Shown here piece after piece: positions 8,751-16,541 of a DNA stretch of 64,000 bases. A model generated the notes under the pieces. It did not search any database, was not told where the DNA came from, and saw only the letters and a program-made list of their open reading frames with translations. A program made the translations under genes and the position numbers. Origin of the DNA: Henriciella sp. (GTDB lineage Bacteria; Pseudomonadota; Alphaproteobacteria; Caulobacterales; Hyphomonadaceae); assembly GCA_017642885.1 (NCBI GenBank), contig JAEPOM010000014.1, positions 24,072 to 88,071 on the forward strand. The letters are read 5' to 3'. Within the stretch, counting starts at the first letter, position 1, and each line of letters opens with the position of its first letter.

Positions 8751-8765
8751 TGGCGGAGAGAGAGG
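8751..8765. repeat. attL: left copy of the 15-bp tRNA-Ser 3'-end repeat
   Basis: TGGCGGAGAGAGAGG is identical to the terminal 15 bases (complement strand) of the tRNA-Ser(CGA) gene, and the match stops exactly at the CCA end. The same bases also form the left arm of a hairpin with TCCGCCA at 8773-8779, which could lie in the attachment region. The integrase gene begins 130 bases further on. Confidence 0.75.
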
Positions 8766-8895
8766 CAGATTTTCCGCCATACGGAGAGTTCCAATGGGTT
8801 ACGGTGAGTAGACTAACGTATTATTTATATTGACTTTTATGCTCCAGCGAGCATCGGTAAGGCCCACCTTATTCCAGTTGCTTCAGAGGGATAAA

Positions 8896-10149
8896 ATGGG
8901 GGATGGAAGTTCGAATTCCACAATGCGTGCGATGGGCAAACCCTTAAGCGCGGCATTCGTCAGAACCGTTTCTGAACCGGGTAAGTATCACGATCGTCAG
9001 AACACTGGGCTCATCCTTCAGGTAGATCGCAACAATCGAAAATATTGGAAGCAGCGTATCGTCATCAATGGTCGGCGCCGCGAGTTGGGCATCGGCAATG
9101 CAAACTTTGTTTCACTTGCAGATGCGAGGGAGAAGGCTTGGGAAACCAAGCGTTCCGTTGTAGCCGGGCGTGACCCATTCGCCGAAAAGCGAGCGTTAAA
9201 GGAGCGCATAACATTCGCTGAAGCCACCGAAAAAGCTCTCCTGAAACGTTTCAGAGAGCTGACCAATGAGAAGCACAAAAAGCAGTGGCAATCGACGTTG
9301 GAGCGCTATGCGTTTCCAGTCATAGGGGCGATGCGCGTATCTGACATTGAGACGCAACACATTTTGAAAGTGCTTTCTCCTATCTGGGAGCAGAAGACGG
9401 AAACGGCGACACGGCTGCGAGCTCGAATTGAAGTGGTTCTTAATTGGGCAACCGTTTCGCGTCACCGCAGCGGCGATAATCCGGCCCGATGGAAAGGCAA
9501 TCTCTCAGAACTCTTGGCAAGCCCATCAAAGGTCGCCCAAAAGTCTAATCATCCCGCGGTGCAGATGCATGACCTCGGGCGTTGGTGGAGCGCACTCTCA
9601 GAGCGTGACGGCATGGCCGCAAAAGCACTTCAGTTTTTAGCCATGACGGCTGCCCGGTCCGGTGAAATTCGCGGCATGGTCTGGCAAGAAATCGATTTTG
9701 AGCGTGCGCTTTGGACTATCCCAGCTGAACGCATGAAAGCAAATCGGGAACATCGCGTGCCCCTTTCAGAGCGTGCCGCGAAGCTGTTGAACTCGATGCC
9801 ACGACTCGTAGGTTCCGACTTCGTGTTCTTCGCGCCGCAGGGTGGCGCATTGGCGGATATGTCGATATCCGCGGTCATGAAAAGGCTCCACAAATCGGAC
9901 ATCCGAGAGGGTGGGAAAGGGTTCCTAGATCGGCGATCTGGCCGACCAGCGGTACCGCATGGTCTGAGGTCCAGCTTTCGAGATTGGGCAGCAGAGCAAG
10001 GCGTAGATCGGAACCTGGCCGAGATTTGTTTGGCACATAAAGTCGGCTCTGAAGTTGAGCGAGCATACCTCAGGTCAGACATGGTTGAACGACGCCGGGG
10101 GGTTATGCAGGATTGGCAGTCTTTCTTGTCGAACTCCCTCAAAAGCTAG
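8896..10149 (+). CDS. tyrosine recombinase / P4-type integrase
   Basis: A 417-residue site-specific recombinase. The N-terminal DUF4102-type arm-binding region (GLILQVDRNNRKYWKQRIV, RRRELGIGNANFVSLADAR) is followed by a SAM-like core-binding domain and a C-terminal catalytic domain. Catalytic residues visible are Arg254 (AARSGEIRG), His355 and Arg358 (HGLRSSFRDWA), and the nucleophile Tyr391 (VERAYLRSD). ATG 8896 was chosen because GAGGGATAAA precedes it; the open frame starts earlier, at 8830, with no such site. P4-type integrases commonly use tRNA 3' ends, matching the 15-bp tRNA-Ser repeat found just upstream and again at 19409. The gene points into the element. Confidence 0.93.
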   Translation: MGDGSSNSTMRAMGKPLSAAFVRTVSEPGKYHDRQNTGLILQVDRNNRKYWKQRIVINGRRRELGIGNANFVSLADAREKAWETKRSVVAGRDPFAEKRALKERITFAEATEKALLKRFRELTNEKHKKQWQSTLERYAFPVIGAMRVSDIETQHILKVLSPIWEQKTETATRLRARIEVVLNWATVSRHRSGDNPARWKGNLSELLASPSKVAQKSNHPAVQMHDLGRWWSALSERDGMAAKALQFLAMTAARSGEIRGMVWQEIDFERALWTIPAERMKANREHRVPLSERAAKLLNSMPRLVGSDFVFFAPQGGALADMSISAVMKRLHKSDIREGGKGFLDRRSGRPAVPHGLRSSFRDWAAEQGVDRNLAEICLAHKVGSEVERAYLRSDMVERRRGVMQDWQSFLSNSLKS

Positions 10150-10244
10150 AATCAATTTCATCTGGCTGAAACGCACTGTGGTTCTCCGGCGCTTTTGGAG
10201 ATTCACGGGTGACACTGCCCTAGTGGTTAGGTTGTTTATGAGTC

Positions 10245-10265
10245 GTCCCTCCTAAGAGAAGGGAC
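10245..10265 (+). promoter_or_regulatory. hairpin covering the ribosome binding site of alpA
   Basis: GTCCCT (10245-10250) pairs with AGGGAC (10260-10265) across a 9-base loop. The right arm includes the AAGGGA ribosome binding site of the AlpA gene starting at 10274. Folding would hide that site, so translational control of alpA is possible; it may equally be chance. Confidence 0.35.
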
Positions 10266-10273
10266 CATAAAAA

Positions 10274-10471
10274 ATGACCAACAAGATTCTAAGACGCGAA
10301 GAAGTGCTAAACCGCACGGGCCTGTCCGTCTCGACGCTCTACTATTTCATGAAAGAGGGTCGCTTCCCGCAGCGCATCAAGCTCGGTGTCCGTTCAGTTG
10401 GATGGTTGGAGAAGGACATTGATGACTGGATCAACTCCCGTCGCGGCAGTGCGGGGATCGATCATGCTTAG
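10274..10471 (+). CDS. alpA: AlpA-family excision/activator protein
   Basis: A 65-residue winged-helix (MerR-like) DNA-binding protein of normal AlpA length. The recognition region is REEVLNRTGLSVSTLYYFMKEGRFP, followed by the family's IKLGVRSVGWLEKDIDDWI. In P4-like and other islands AlpA proteins activate or act with the integrase for excision and can sense a helper phage; which applies here is not known. The stop codon overlaps the primase start by 8 bases, so the replication genes are probably co-expressed with it. A hairpin over its ribosome binding site is noted separately. Confidence 0.9.
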   Translation: MTNKILRREEVLNRTGLSVSTLYYFMKEGRFPQRIKLGVRSVGWLEKDIDDWINSRRGSAGIDHA

Positions 10472-11321
10472 GAGAAATGCCAAAGAACTAACGCATGAAT
10501 TGAAGGGGCACTGGTACGGCTCCTACGGGGTCGCTTTTTGTCCCGCCCACAAGAATTCGAAGACTCCGGCACTAAGCATCGGTTGCGGTAAAAATGGAAA
10601 GCTGTTGTTGAATTGCAAAGCGGGTTGTTCATATGCGGACGTCAAACGCGCCTTGCTCGCTCTCGATATGTATCCCGATTCAGCGACTGTTTCGCCCGAT
10701 GTACGCAAGAATAACGGGAAGTCTCGGATCGCTCGTAGAATCTGGGAAGAGTCAGACACCGTTCTGGGAACCGCGGCAGAGCGGTATCTTCGTACTCGTG
10801 GTATTTCTTGTTCCATTCCAGATACACTCAGGTTCCACCCGAACTGTCGGCATTGCTCAGGAAAGCATTACCCCGCCCTCATTGCTCGTTTGGACGGAGG
10901 TTCAGATTTTGCGATACAGAGAACCTTCTTATCGAGGTGCGGGCAAGGCAAAGCGCGAGTAGTCACCAATCGAATGATGCTTGGTTCATGCGTTGGCGGA
11001 GCAGTTCACCTATCGAGGGGTGAAGGCGCGCTCGTGATTGCCGAAGGAATAGAAACGGGCTTATCGCTGAGGTCGGGACTTTTGCGAGATCCCATCGTTG
11101 TTTGGGCGGCATTGTCGACCTCGGGCATGAAGTCTCTCAGCCTGCCCTCTACTCCCAGAAAGCTCATCGTTGCGCCAGACGCTGACGATCCGGGAATGCG
11201 AGCGGCGAGAACACTTGCGGAAAAAGCTCATCGCCTTGGATGGGCGGTCCAATGGTTCGAACCACCGGAAGGAAAAGACTGGAACGATGTCCTTTTAGAA
11301 AGGAACGAAAACGATGGCTGA
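10464..11321 (+). CDS. Toprim-domain primase (zinc-finger and Toprim)
   Basis: A 285-residue primase-like protein. The N terminus has a CHC2-type zinc ribbon pattern (GVAFCPAHKNSKTPALSI then LLNCKAGCSYADV), with Cys-His and Cys-Cys pairs intact. The C-terminal half is a Toprim domain, with the glutamate in VIAEGIETGLSL and the acidic pair in LIVAPDADDPGM. It would make primers for replication of the element. ATG 10464 is chosen because it overlaps the alpA stop by 8 bases and starts directly before the zinc ribbon. It overlaps the DUF3987 gene by 8 bases as well, so alpA, primase and DUF3987 form one tightly coupled unit. Confidence 0.87.
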   Translation: MLRRNAKELTHELKGHWYGSYGVAFCPAHKNSKTPALSIGCGKNGKLLLNCKAGCSYADVKRALLALDMYPDSATVSPDVRKNNGKSRIARRIWEESDTVLGTAAERYLRTRGISCSIPDTLRFHPNCRHCSGKHYPALIARLDGGSDFAIQRTFLSRCGQGKARVVTNRMMLGSCVGGAVHLSRGEGALVIAEGIETGLSLRSGLLRDPIVVWAALSTSGMKSLSLPSTPRKLIVAPDADDPGMRAARTLAEKAHRLGWAVQWFEPPEGKDWNDVLLERNENDG

Positions 11322-12846
11322 TCAGGACCCTAAAGACTATGAACCGGAAGAATTTCAGCCGATACTGCTGGAAGTTGGTGATCGTCCAACGTTTCCCGTA
11401 AACGCGCTAGGCCCTCTCCGCCGGGCCGTAGAGTATATTCAAATCCGATCTAGCGCACCGATCGAAATCGCCGCCCAGTCGGTTCTCGCGGTAACCTCCT
11501 CAGTTGTTCAAGGATTCGCGGATGTAAACAGAGAGCTTCTTGGTGGTGTGTCTCCGCTATCAAGTTACTTTATTACGATCGCTGAATCAGGAGAACGAAA
11601 ATCTGCGTGTGACAGTCTAGCTAGAAAACCGCTCGATGACTTTGAACGGCAATATCACAGGCTCTTCGCAGAGGCTCACAGGCAATGGAAAGTCCTGAGC
11701 TCAAGGTATGAGGCGGAATTCGAGCAGTATCAACAGCTGCGCAAAATGGATAAAGGTCAACAGCTCGATCCCGGGGACGACGCGCCCATTGAACCCGTTC
11801 CGCCTTTAAGTCCCCAGCGATACAGCACGGAACCAACTATCGAAGGATTGATCAAACTGTTTGGGAAAAGTCATCCGGCGCATGCGATTCTATCAGATGA
11901 AGGCGGCCAATTCCTGGGTGGTTATTCTATGAGTGCGGAGAAGGCAAAAAATACCATCGGGAACTTGAACAAAGCCTGGGACGGAGCTCCTCTCAAGCGA
12001 ATCCGAGCCGGTGACGACAATCTAATGCTATTTGGCAGGCGACTGTCGATGCATCTGATGGTCCAAAAAGGAGTTGCGATCGATTTGTTTGCAGATCCAA
12101 AAGCCAGGGACATGGGATTCTTGGCAAGGTGTCTCATGGTTGAGCCCGAAAGCCGAATTGGACTCCGTCCAGCATTGACCGAATTGCCGGATGATAGTGC
12201 GTATCAAGCGTTCTATCGCCGCATATTCGATCTGCTTTGCTTGGATCTGGACTACCATAATGGCGAAGCACCGGAAGACGGACGGATATGTCCATACACC
12301 GGGGCTTTGAATTTGAATGCGTTGATATTGTCTCAACCAGCTGCGGAGGAGCTACGCGACTATTACAATAGGGTGGAACGCGAACAGCGCCGTGGCGGGG
12401 AGTTTGAGTTTATCAGGTCGTTCGCGTCAAAATCTCCAGAAATGGCTGCACGTCTGGCGGGTTTGTTGGCCATATACAGGAGCGAGGTCGAGACCAGAAT
12501 CGACTTAGATGATATACGAAACGGAATTGAGCTTGCTAGATTCTACCTCCGCGAAGCGATGAGAGTTATGAGTCGCGCTCCGGCAGAGGCCATACATCGA
12601 GATGCGCAGAAACTAAGTGACAGGCTTTCGGATCCGAAAGCACCGATGGTTGAATTCACGCCTAGTCAAATCCAAAACGGGGGAACAAACGTCTTGAGGA
12701 ACCGAGCTTACTTAAACGAAGTGTTGGGCGTACTCGAAGAATTTGAGCACATTAAGAGGTTGCCGCCTGGTACTGAAGTCGGGGGCGCAAAGAGAACCAT
12801 CGCTTACCGCTTGCACCCTGATCTCTGTCCACCACAAAGCGACTAG
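11314..12846 (+). CDS. DUF3987 (YfjI-like) replication-associated protein
   Basis: A 510-residue protein matching the DUF3987 pattern: an N-terminal PVNALGPL region, then APIEIAAQSVLAVTSSVVQGFADV, and the conserved ESGERKSACDSL loop, which resembles a Walker A motif. A middle Glu/Gln-rich helical stretch separates this from a second conserved block (HAILSDEGGQFLGGYSM). DUF3987 proteins accompany primases in prophages and islands and are thought to take the helicase or loader role; that is family knowledge, not shown here. It overlaps the upstream primase by 8 bases and is followed by a large inverted repeat that could be its target or its terminator. Confidence 0.85.
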   Translation: MADQDPKDYEPEEFQPILLEVGDRPTFPVNALGPLRRAVEYIQIRSSAPIEIAAQSVLAVTSSVVQGFADVNRELLGGVSPLSSYFITIAESGERKSACDSLARKPLDDFERQYHRLFAEAHRQWKVLSSRYEAEFEQYQQLRKMDKGQQLDPGDDAPIEPVPPLSPQRYSTEPTIEGLIKLFGKSHPAHAILSDEGGQFLGGYSMSAEKAKNTIGNLNKAWDGAPLKRIRAGDDNLMLFGRRLSMHLMVQKGVAIDLFADPKARDMGFLARCLMVEPESRIGLRPALTELPDDSAYQAFYRRIFDLLCLDLDYHNGEAPEDGRICPYTGALNLNALILSQPAAEELRDYYNRVEREQRRGGEFEFIRSFASKSPEMAARLAGLLAIYRSEVETRIDLDDIRNGIELARFYLREAMRVMSRAPAEAIHRDAQKLSDRLSDPKAPMVEFTPSQIQNGGTNVLRNRAYLNEVLGVLEEFEHIKRLPPGTEVGGAKRTIAYRLHPDLCPPQSD

Positions 12847-12850
12847 AGAT

Positions 12851-12909
12851 GCGATTCCTGCGATTTTGCGATTCTGTGGAGTTTGGAATCGCAGAATCGC
12901 AGGAATCGC
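12851..12909. repeat. 59-base inverted repeat built from GCGATT iterons
   Basis: Two 24-base arms (12851-12874 and 12886-12909) are complementary with a single mismatch and flank an 11-base loop. Each arm contains three copies of GCGATT(C/T) spaced 8 or 9 bases apart, six in all. The repeat lies 4 bases after the DUF3987 stop. There is no T tract, which argues against a simple terminator. Position next to the primase genes and the iterated motif suggest a replication origin or a binding site of the replication protein. Confidence 0.6.
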
Positions 12910-13087
12910 AAGTCCGATAATATTTAGTGCGGCTCCGATCATGATATCAACCTGCGCAGTTTGACCGTCTAAGCTCCAACGAAGAAGGGAGGGGTAGGTC
13001 CGTTCCTCAGAATCAAACACGCGGGGACCGGTGGAGGGACTTGCGCACGCATTTTTTTCAGATTCGAAAACTTTTTTGGAGGCATCA

Positions 13088-13534
13088 ATGAGCAAGCAGG
13101 CGCGCCGCCGACTTAATGCAGCTGATTCTCGCACCTCTGACACCGACCTGAAGGTGATCCAGACATTGGACGGACCGCCGAATGGGTTCGAGAAGAGGCG
13201 GTCGGAGATTTGGCTATATTTCGAGAGGCAAGTCAGTAAGGCGGGCGGGATCCAACAAAGTAAAAGCGTACCGCTTGAATTGCTCGTTGATGCATATGTT
13301 CAGTATGAAGAAACCAGCCGTATTCTGCGCGTAGAGGGTGTTTATTATACGACTTCGAGTTCCCATACCTCAGGGCTTAAACGAAAGCACCCTCTGGTCG
13401 ACGTAAATAGCGCCCTACGGAAGCAGATAATAGAATTATTGGAACGGCTTGGAATCTGCGCTCTTACGAATGCTTCGGCCGAAAATTCGGGTACGTCTGA
13501 AGTGGATGCGGCGGCTAAATACTTCTCCTGCTGA
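13088..13534 (+). CDS. P27-like phage terminase small subunit (probable)
   Basis: A 148-residue protein. The order of features fits the P27 small terminase family: RSEIWLYFERQVSKAGGI, LELLVDAYVQYEETSRILRVEG, then KRKHPLVDVNSALRKQIIELLERLGI. Small terminases recognise DNA for packaging. In phage satellites a lone terS redirects the helper's packaging motor to satellite DNA. ATG 13088 follows a strong TTTTGGAGG site, which favours it over the longer open frame from 13031. It is separate from the primase unit by 241 bases that contain the iteron repeat. No large terminase, portal or capsid gene is present in the element. Confidence 0.65.
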   Translation: MSKQARRRLNAADSRTSDTDLKVIQTLDGPPNGFEKRRSEIWLYFERQVSKAGGIQQSKSVPLELLVDAYVQYEETSRILRVEGVYYTTSSSHTSGLKRKHPLVDVNSALRKQIIELLERLGICALTNASAENSGTSEVDAAAKYFSC

Positions 13535-13667
13535 GTTGATACCGCCGACTAGTCACGACACTTGCACGCGCCTGTGATGAGCAGTGATTGGCACTTGTTC
13601 AATGGTGCTCATAGTTGGGGATCAAGCCGAAAACGGCTCGAAATACTCGACAACCAAGGAAATTCAT

Positions 13668-14114
13668 ATGTCTCGCTTCACTCACATCGCCGCTGCAATT
13701 GCGGTCAGCGTCACTGGCGTCAGCGTCTTCACTCCCTCAGCACTAGCTCAGAATGCAACCGGCTTGGAATCGGTTGAGCAGGAGTTATCATCTGGCTCGT
13801 TCATAAAAAAGAAGAAAAAACTAAAAGGCGCATGGGAAGTTGTGCGACGGGGCGACAAGATCTTCATCGTTTTTGGCGATGATTTTCGCGCGGCAAACGG
13901 GCCCGATCTCAAAATCTTCCTCTCACCCCAAACTGTATCGGAGGTGACCGGAAAGACGGCTATTAATGGATCCGTCAACATTGGTGAACTGAAGGCTACA
14001 AAAGGTAGCCAAGAGTATGAAGTGCCAGCCGGAATAAGTCTCTCCGATTACTCCAGCGTTCTCGTTCATTGCGAAGCCTACTCAGTACTTTGGGGCGGCG
14101 GTGACCTCAACTGA
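13668..14114 (+). CDS. exported DM13-domain protein
   Basis: A 148-residue protein with a clear signal peptide (about residues 1-25, ending SALAQN). An acidic and lysine-rich linker (SFIKKKKKLKGAWEV) leads into a DM13 domain: FIVFGDDFRAANGPDLKIFLSP, then VNIGELKATKGSQEYEVP and a closing VLVHCEAYSVLWGGGDL with the conserved cysteine. DM13 domains are predicted to bind haem or act in redox chemistry and are found in electron-transfer proteins; this copy is unproven. The ATG has an AAGGAAATTC site. It sits mid-element as cargo, with a terminator 22 bases downstream. Confidence 0.8.
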   Translation: MSRFTHIAAAIAVSVTGVSVFTPSALAQNATGLESVEQELSSGSFIKKKKKLKGAWEVVRRGDKIFIVFGDDFRAANGPDLKIFLSPQTVSEVTGKTAINGSVNIGELKATKGSQEYEVPAGISLSDYSSVLVHCEAYSVLWGGGDLN

Positions 14115-14135
14115 TCCATAGTATGTGAAATGAAG

Positions 14136-14166
14136 AACCGGCGCCGAGATGGGGCCGGTTTTTTTA
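14136..14166 (+). terminator. Rho-independent terminator after the DM13 gene
   Basis: AACCGGC pairs with GCCGGTT across a short loop, followed directly by seven T. It lies between the DM13 gene and the convergent gene ending at 14164, whose stop codon is inside the T-run side. Confidence 0.8.
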
Positions 14167-14586
14167 TCGCCCCGTGCGAAATGCCTTACGACCGAGATAC
14201 TTGTTCTTTGCCGGTTTTGGTTGATCCGGCTGTTCGGCGAGATCGGAAGCCTCTAGCACGACATTGCCGGCCAAAACCTTGCGGACATGCGCCAAAGCGG
14301 AACTGCCTGTATTGACCTCGATTTCTGCCGCGGTCTTATCCAGCCGTCGGGCGAGAAGCTTTACGTGATAGGGCGTCAGACTATCCAGCGTTTTCTCAAA
14401 CATGTCTTCGCCAAGCGTCTCTTTGAGCTTCAGCAGATCATCGCGCGTTAGGCCTGCCGCGACAATTTGTTTTCGAGCGAGTTTGATCGCTGCTCCAGAG
14501 AGATCAGAATCGTTGACGCGCGGGAAAAGGGACTCATGCGCCAGGATCGCTGAGAGCGCGGTGCGTCCGTCTGGAATGAGAGCCAT
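14164..14586 (-). CDS. ParA-linked small protein of unknown function
   Basis: A 140-residue soluble protein of no family I recognise. It is mainly helical (TALSAILAHESLFPRVND, KLARKQIVAAGLTRDDLLKLK, LTPYHVKLLARRLDKTAAEIEV) and ends in a Pro/Lys-rich basic tail (PDQPKPAKNKYLGRKAFRTGR). It starts 3 bases after the stop of the ParA-like gene, so the two form an operon. Position after a ParA suggests a ParB-like or adaptor partner, but no ParB helix-turn-helix or nuclease motif is visible. The basic tail could bind DNA. Confidence 0.7.
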   Translation of the reverse strand: MALIPDGRTALSAILAHESLFPRVNDSDLSGAAIKLARKQIVAAGLTRDDLLKLKETLGEDMFEKTLDSLTPYHVKLLARRLDKTAAEIEVNTGSSALAHVRKVLAGNVVLEASDLAEQPDQPKPAKNKYLGRKAFRTGR

Positions 14587-14589
14587 GAT

Positions 14590-15498
14590 CTATGCTGCTG
14601 CCGGTTTTGATTGCGCCGCGAGTCGGGCTTGTACTTCCTGATATAGCATATTCACAGTCGCGAGCGCATCCCCTGGCCACTTCTGGGCCAGCGTTGGGTT
14701 CGCGCCTAGCTCGACAGGGTTTGCTGCGAAGTCGGATTTTTGCGGGATGACGGTCTGGAAGATGTCATATTCGCTCTCTGGATCGGCAGCACCCTCGCGC
14801 ATGGCCTCGAGAACAATGCTCTGATGCGTTGACCCGTCGAACTTGGTCGGCAGCACGACCGGTCGGTTAGACAGGCCGCGTTTCTTGAGGCTTTCGATGA
14901 TGTCCCCAGTAAACAAGTCAAGGCCAAGCGTCGACATGAAGTCAGGAATAGTAGGAACAATAATCAGATCGGATGCCGAGAGGGTTGCTTCAGTCATCGC
15001 CGATATACCCGGCGGGCAATCGCAGATCACAATGTCATATTGTTTGCGAAGATCCGCCATGTCCTGACGCAGTCGAAGACCCACACGGCCTTCAATCGCC
15101 GTCATGGAATAACCCTGCTCGGTCAGGATGTAGATCAGTTCTCGCTCCGCGCGCCTCAATCCGGGCGTCGCGGGAACCAGAGAAAGGTCCAGTGGTTTAC
15201 CCATGAAGGTGACGTCGCTCGCGTGCGGGACAACGAACTTGGTCATGTGTGCGAAACATTCGCCAAGGAAGTTTTCGCGCAAATAGTCGGAAACATTCGT
15301 GTAATTGTGGATCGCGTCATAGAGCCGCTCATCACCGTTTTCGCCATAGATGAGCAGAGAAGCATTGGCCTGGCTGTCTAGATCGACGACCAGCGTCTTA
15401 TAGCCCTCCGCCGCGAAAGCCTCCGCCAGAGAAACCGTTGTTGTTGTCTTGCCGACGCCGCCTTTTGAATTAGCAACAGAAATCACACGCCCGAGCAT
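14590..15498 (-). CDS. ParA/Soj-family ATPase
   Basis: A 302-residue deviant-Walker ATPase. The Walker A motif KGGVGKTTTTVS is at residues 12-23, the VVDLDSQANAS switch region follows, and the Walker B-like DIVICDCPPG is in the middle. ParA ATPases position plasmids, chromosomes or protein clusters by binding DNA without sequence specificity. There is no parB or parS-like site nearby; instead a 140-residue unknown protein follows 3 bases downstream. The pair may maintain an excised form of the element or serve another positioning job. A 449-base non-coding gap upstream should hold its promoter. Confidence 0.92.
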   Translation of the reverse strand: MLGRVISVANSKGGVGKTTTTVSLAEAFAAEGYKTLVVDLDSQANASLLIYGENGDERLYDAIHNYTNVSDYLRENFLGECFAHMTKFVVPHASDVTFMGKPLDLSLVPATPGLRRAERELIYILTEQGYSMTAIEGRVGLRLRQDMADLRKQYDIVICDCPPGISAMTEATLSASDLIIVPTIPDFMSTLGLDLFTGDIIESLKKRGLSNRPVVLPTKFDGSTHQSIVLEAMREGAADPESEYDIFQTVIPQKSDFAANPVELGANPTLAQKWPGDALATVNMLYQEVQARLAAQSKPAAA

Positions 15499-15947
15499 TT
15501 AGCCTCCACTTTTATATCGCTGACTGTTGAATACTCGACCTGCAGCGCAGTTGCGCGAGCGACCAGAACACTCATCGTCCTTCAATTCGCCTGAAATTAT
15601 TTAAGAAAGCGAAAACCCAATCGGCGCCTCGAGATTCTTCTACTCATTCTCGGTGTTGCGAAGGTGTGTTTTGGACCGGCCGGTACTTTCCGCGCTTCGT
15701 CGCGACCGAGCGGCGAACAAAAGCGGACATTAGGAATAGCAACCTCAAATTTGTTGGAGCGAGGAGCTATTTGTTGATAATGTTCGCTTAGAGAGAAAGC
15801 GAAACTTCGGAAACGTGCGACGAACTTTTGGAAATTGTTTTCGCCGAATGCGAGCACAATGCGGATGGCTTCAACTCTCTAAGTGCGATCCGACTGCAGC
15901 CCCGCAGTAACCGCGAGTGAAATGCCTGCCCAGTTGATCTCAATCAG
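15499..15947. other. 449-base gap upstream of parA, no gene seen
   Basis: This lies between the start of the ParA gene and the end of the defence-like minus-strand operon. An 86-codon minus-strand open frame (15597-15857) has an Arg/Phe-rich product without a ribosome binding site and is not called. A small inverted repeat TTCGCTT/AAGCGAA is near 15783-15803. The right part must carry the parA promoter. Confidence 0.5.
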
Positions 15948-16532
15948 TTACTCTGAGGGATAGTCGAACGTGTGTCCCCAGTTCCGGTCGCCCAGCGTAA
16001 AATCGCCCCAGAGTGCCCATTTAGACTGGTCGGGCGCCAAGGTTCCAAAAACCCAAAATTCTTTGACGGTGAGGTCCTTTGGAATCTTCAAGCAAGAAGG
16101 GTCAAAGGTAGTTTGTTGAGAGATGCTTACTGCCACAACCAAGTCGCTACTATCTCCATAGCGCCTTAAACTTTGAAATACATCCTCAATTGATGCATGG
16201 GGGTTTAAGTCGTGGGGAGCAACTTCTTTGAGCTGAACTGGACAAAATTTCGTCGATTCGTCCTCCCGCCACATAGTAACGAAGTCATAATCTTGGTTCT
16301 CGCTGTGCGCGAACCAGATCTTCAATCCAATCAGCGACGTCATTCCAACGCAAAACACCGCTGCGAGCCGCGTTTCATGCCAGGATTTTAGTCCATTGGT
16401 GCGAAGTCGACGTGCGAGGTCTGTAGTGTTTCGAGGCGGTAGCGAATACTCAATCTCGCGGAGTTTTTTCAGGACAACTTCAGGATCATGGTATGTGAGA
16501 TTCGCGAGCTGTCTGAGGTTGATCAAATCCAT
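15948..16532 (-). CDS. PD-(D/E)XK nuclease-like protein, partner of the SIR2-like gene
   Basis: A 194-residue protein without a family I can name. The pattern Glu53 (WHETRLAAVF), Asp83 (DYDFVTMW) and Gln100-Leu-Lys102 (CPVQLKEV), each at the end of a predicted helix or strand, matches the E...D...(E/Q)xK order of PD-(D/E)XK nucleases. A long strand LVVAVSIS follows. The C terminus is Trp-rich (KWALWGDFTLGDRNWGHTFD). It begins 9 bases after the stop of the SIR2-like gene, so both are co-translated or at least co-transcribed. A nuclease or nucleic-acid sensor role is inference; the catalytic pattern rests on one sequence read by eye. Confidence 0.6.
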   Translation of the reverse strand: MDLINLRQLANLTYHDPEVVLKKLREIEYSLPPRNTTDLARRLRTNGLKSWHETRLAAVFCVGMTSLIGLKIWFAHSENQDYDFVTMWREDESTKFCPVQLKEVAPHDLNPHASIEDVFQSLRRYGDSSDLVVAVSISQQTTFDPSCLKIPKDLTVKEFWVFGTLAPDQSKWALWGDFTLGDRNWGHTFDYPSE

Positions 16533-16541
16533 CTGCTCGTC

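Noticed and set aside
8751..8779. Hairpin TGGCGGA/TCCGCCA read as the terminator of the TPR gene
   Set aside because: It has no T tract, and its left arm is better explained as the tRNA-Ser attachment repeat, although both roles could coexist.
15597..15857. Minus-strand open frame of 86 codons upstream of parA
   Set aside because: Non-ATG start, Arg/Phe-rich product with no conserved pattern; more likely promoter region.
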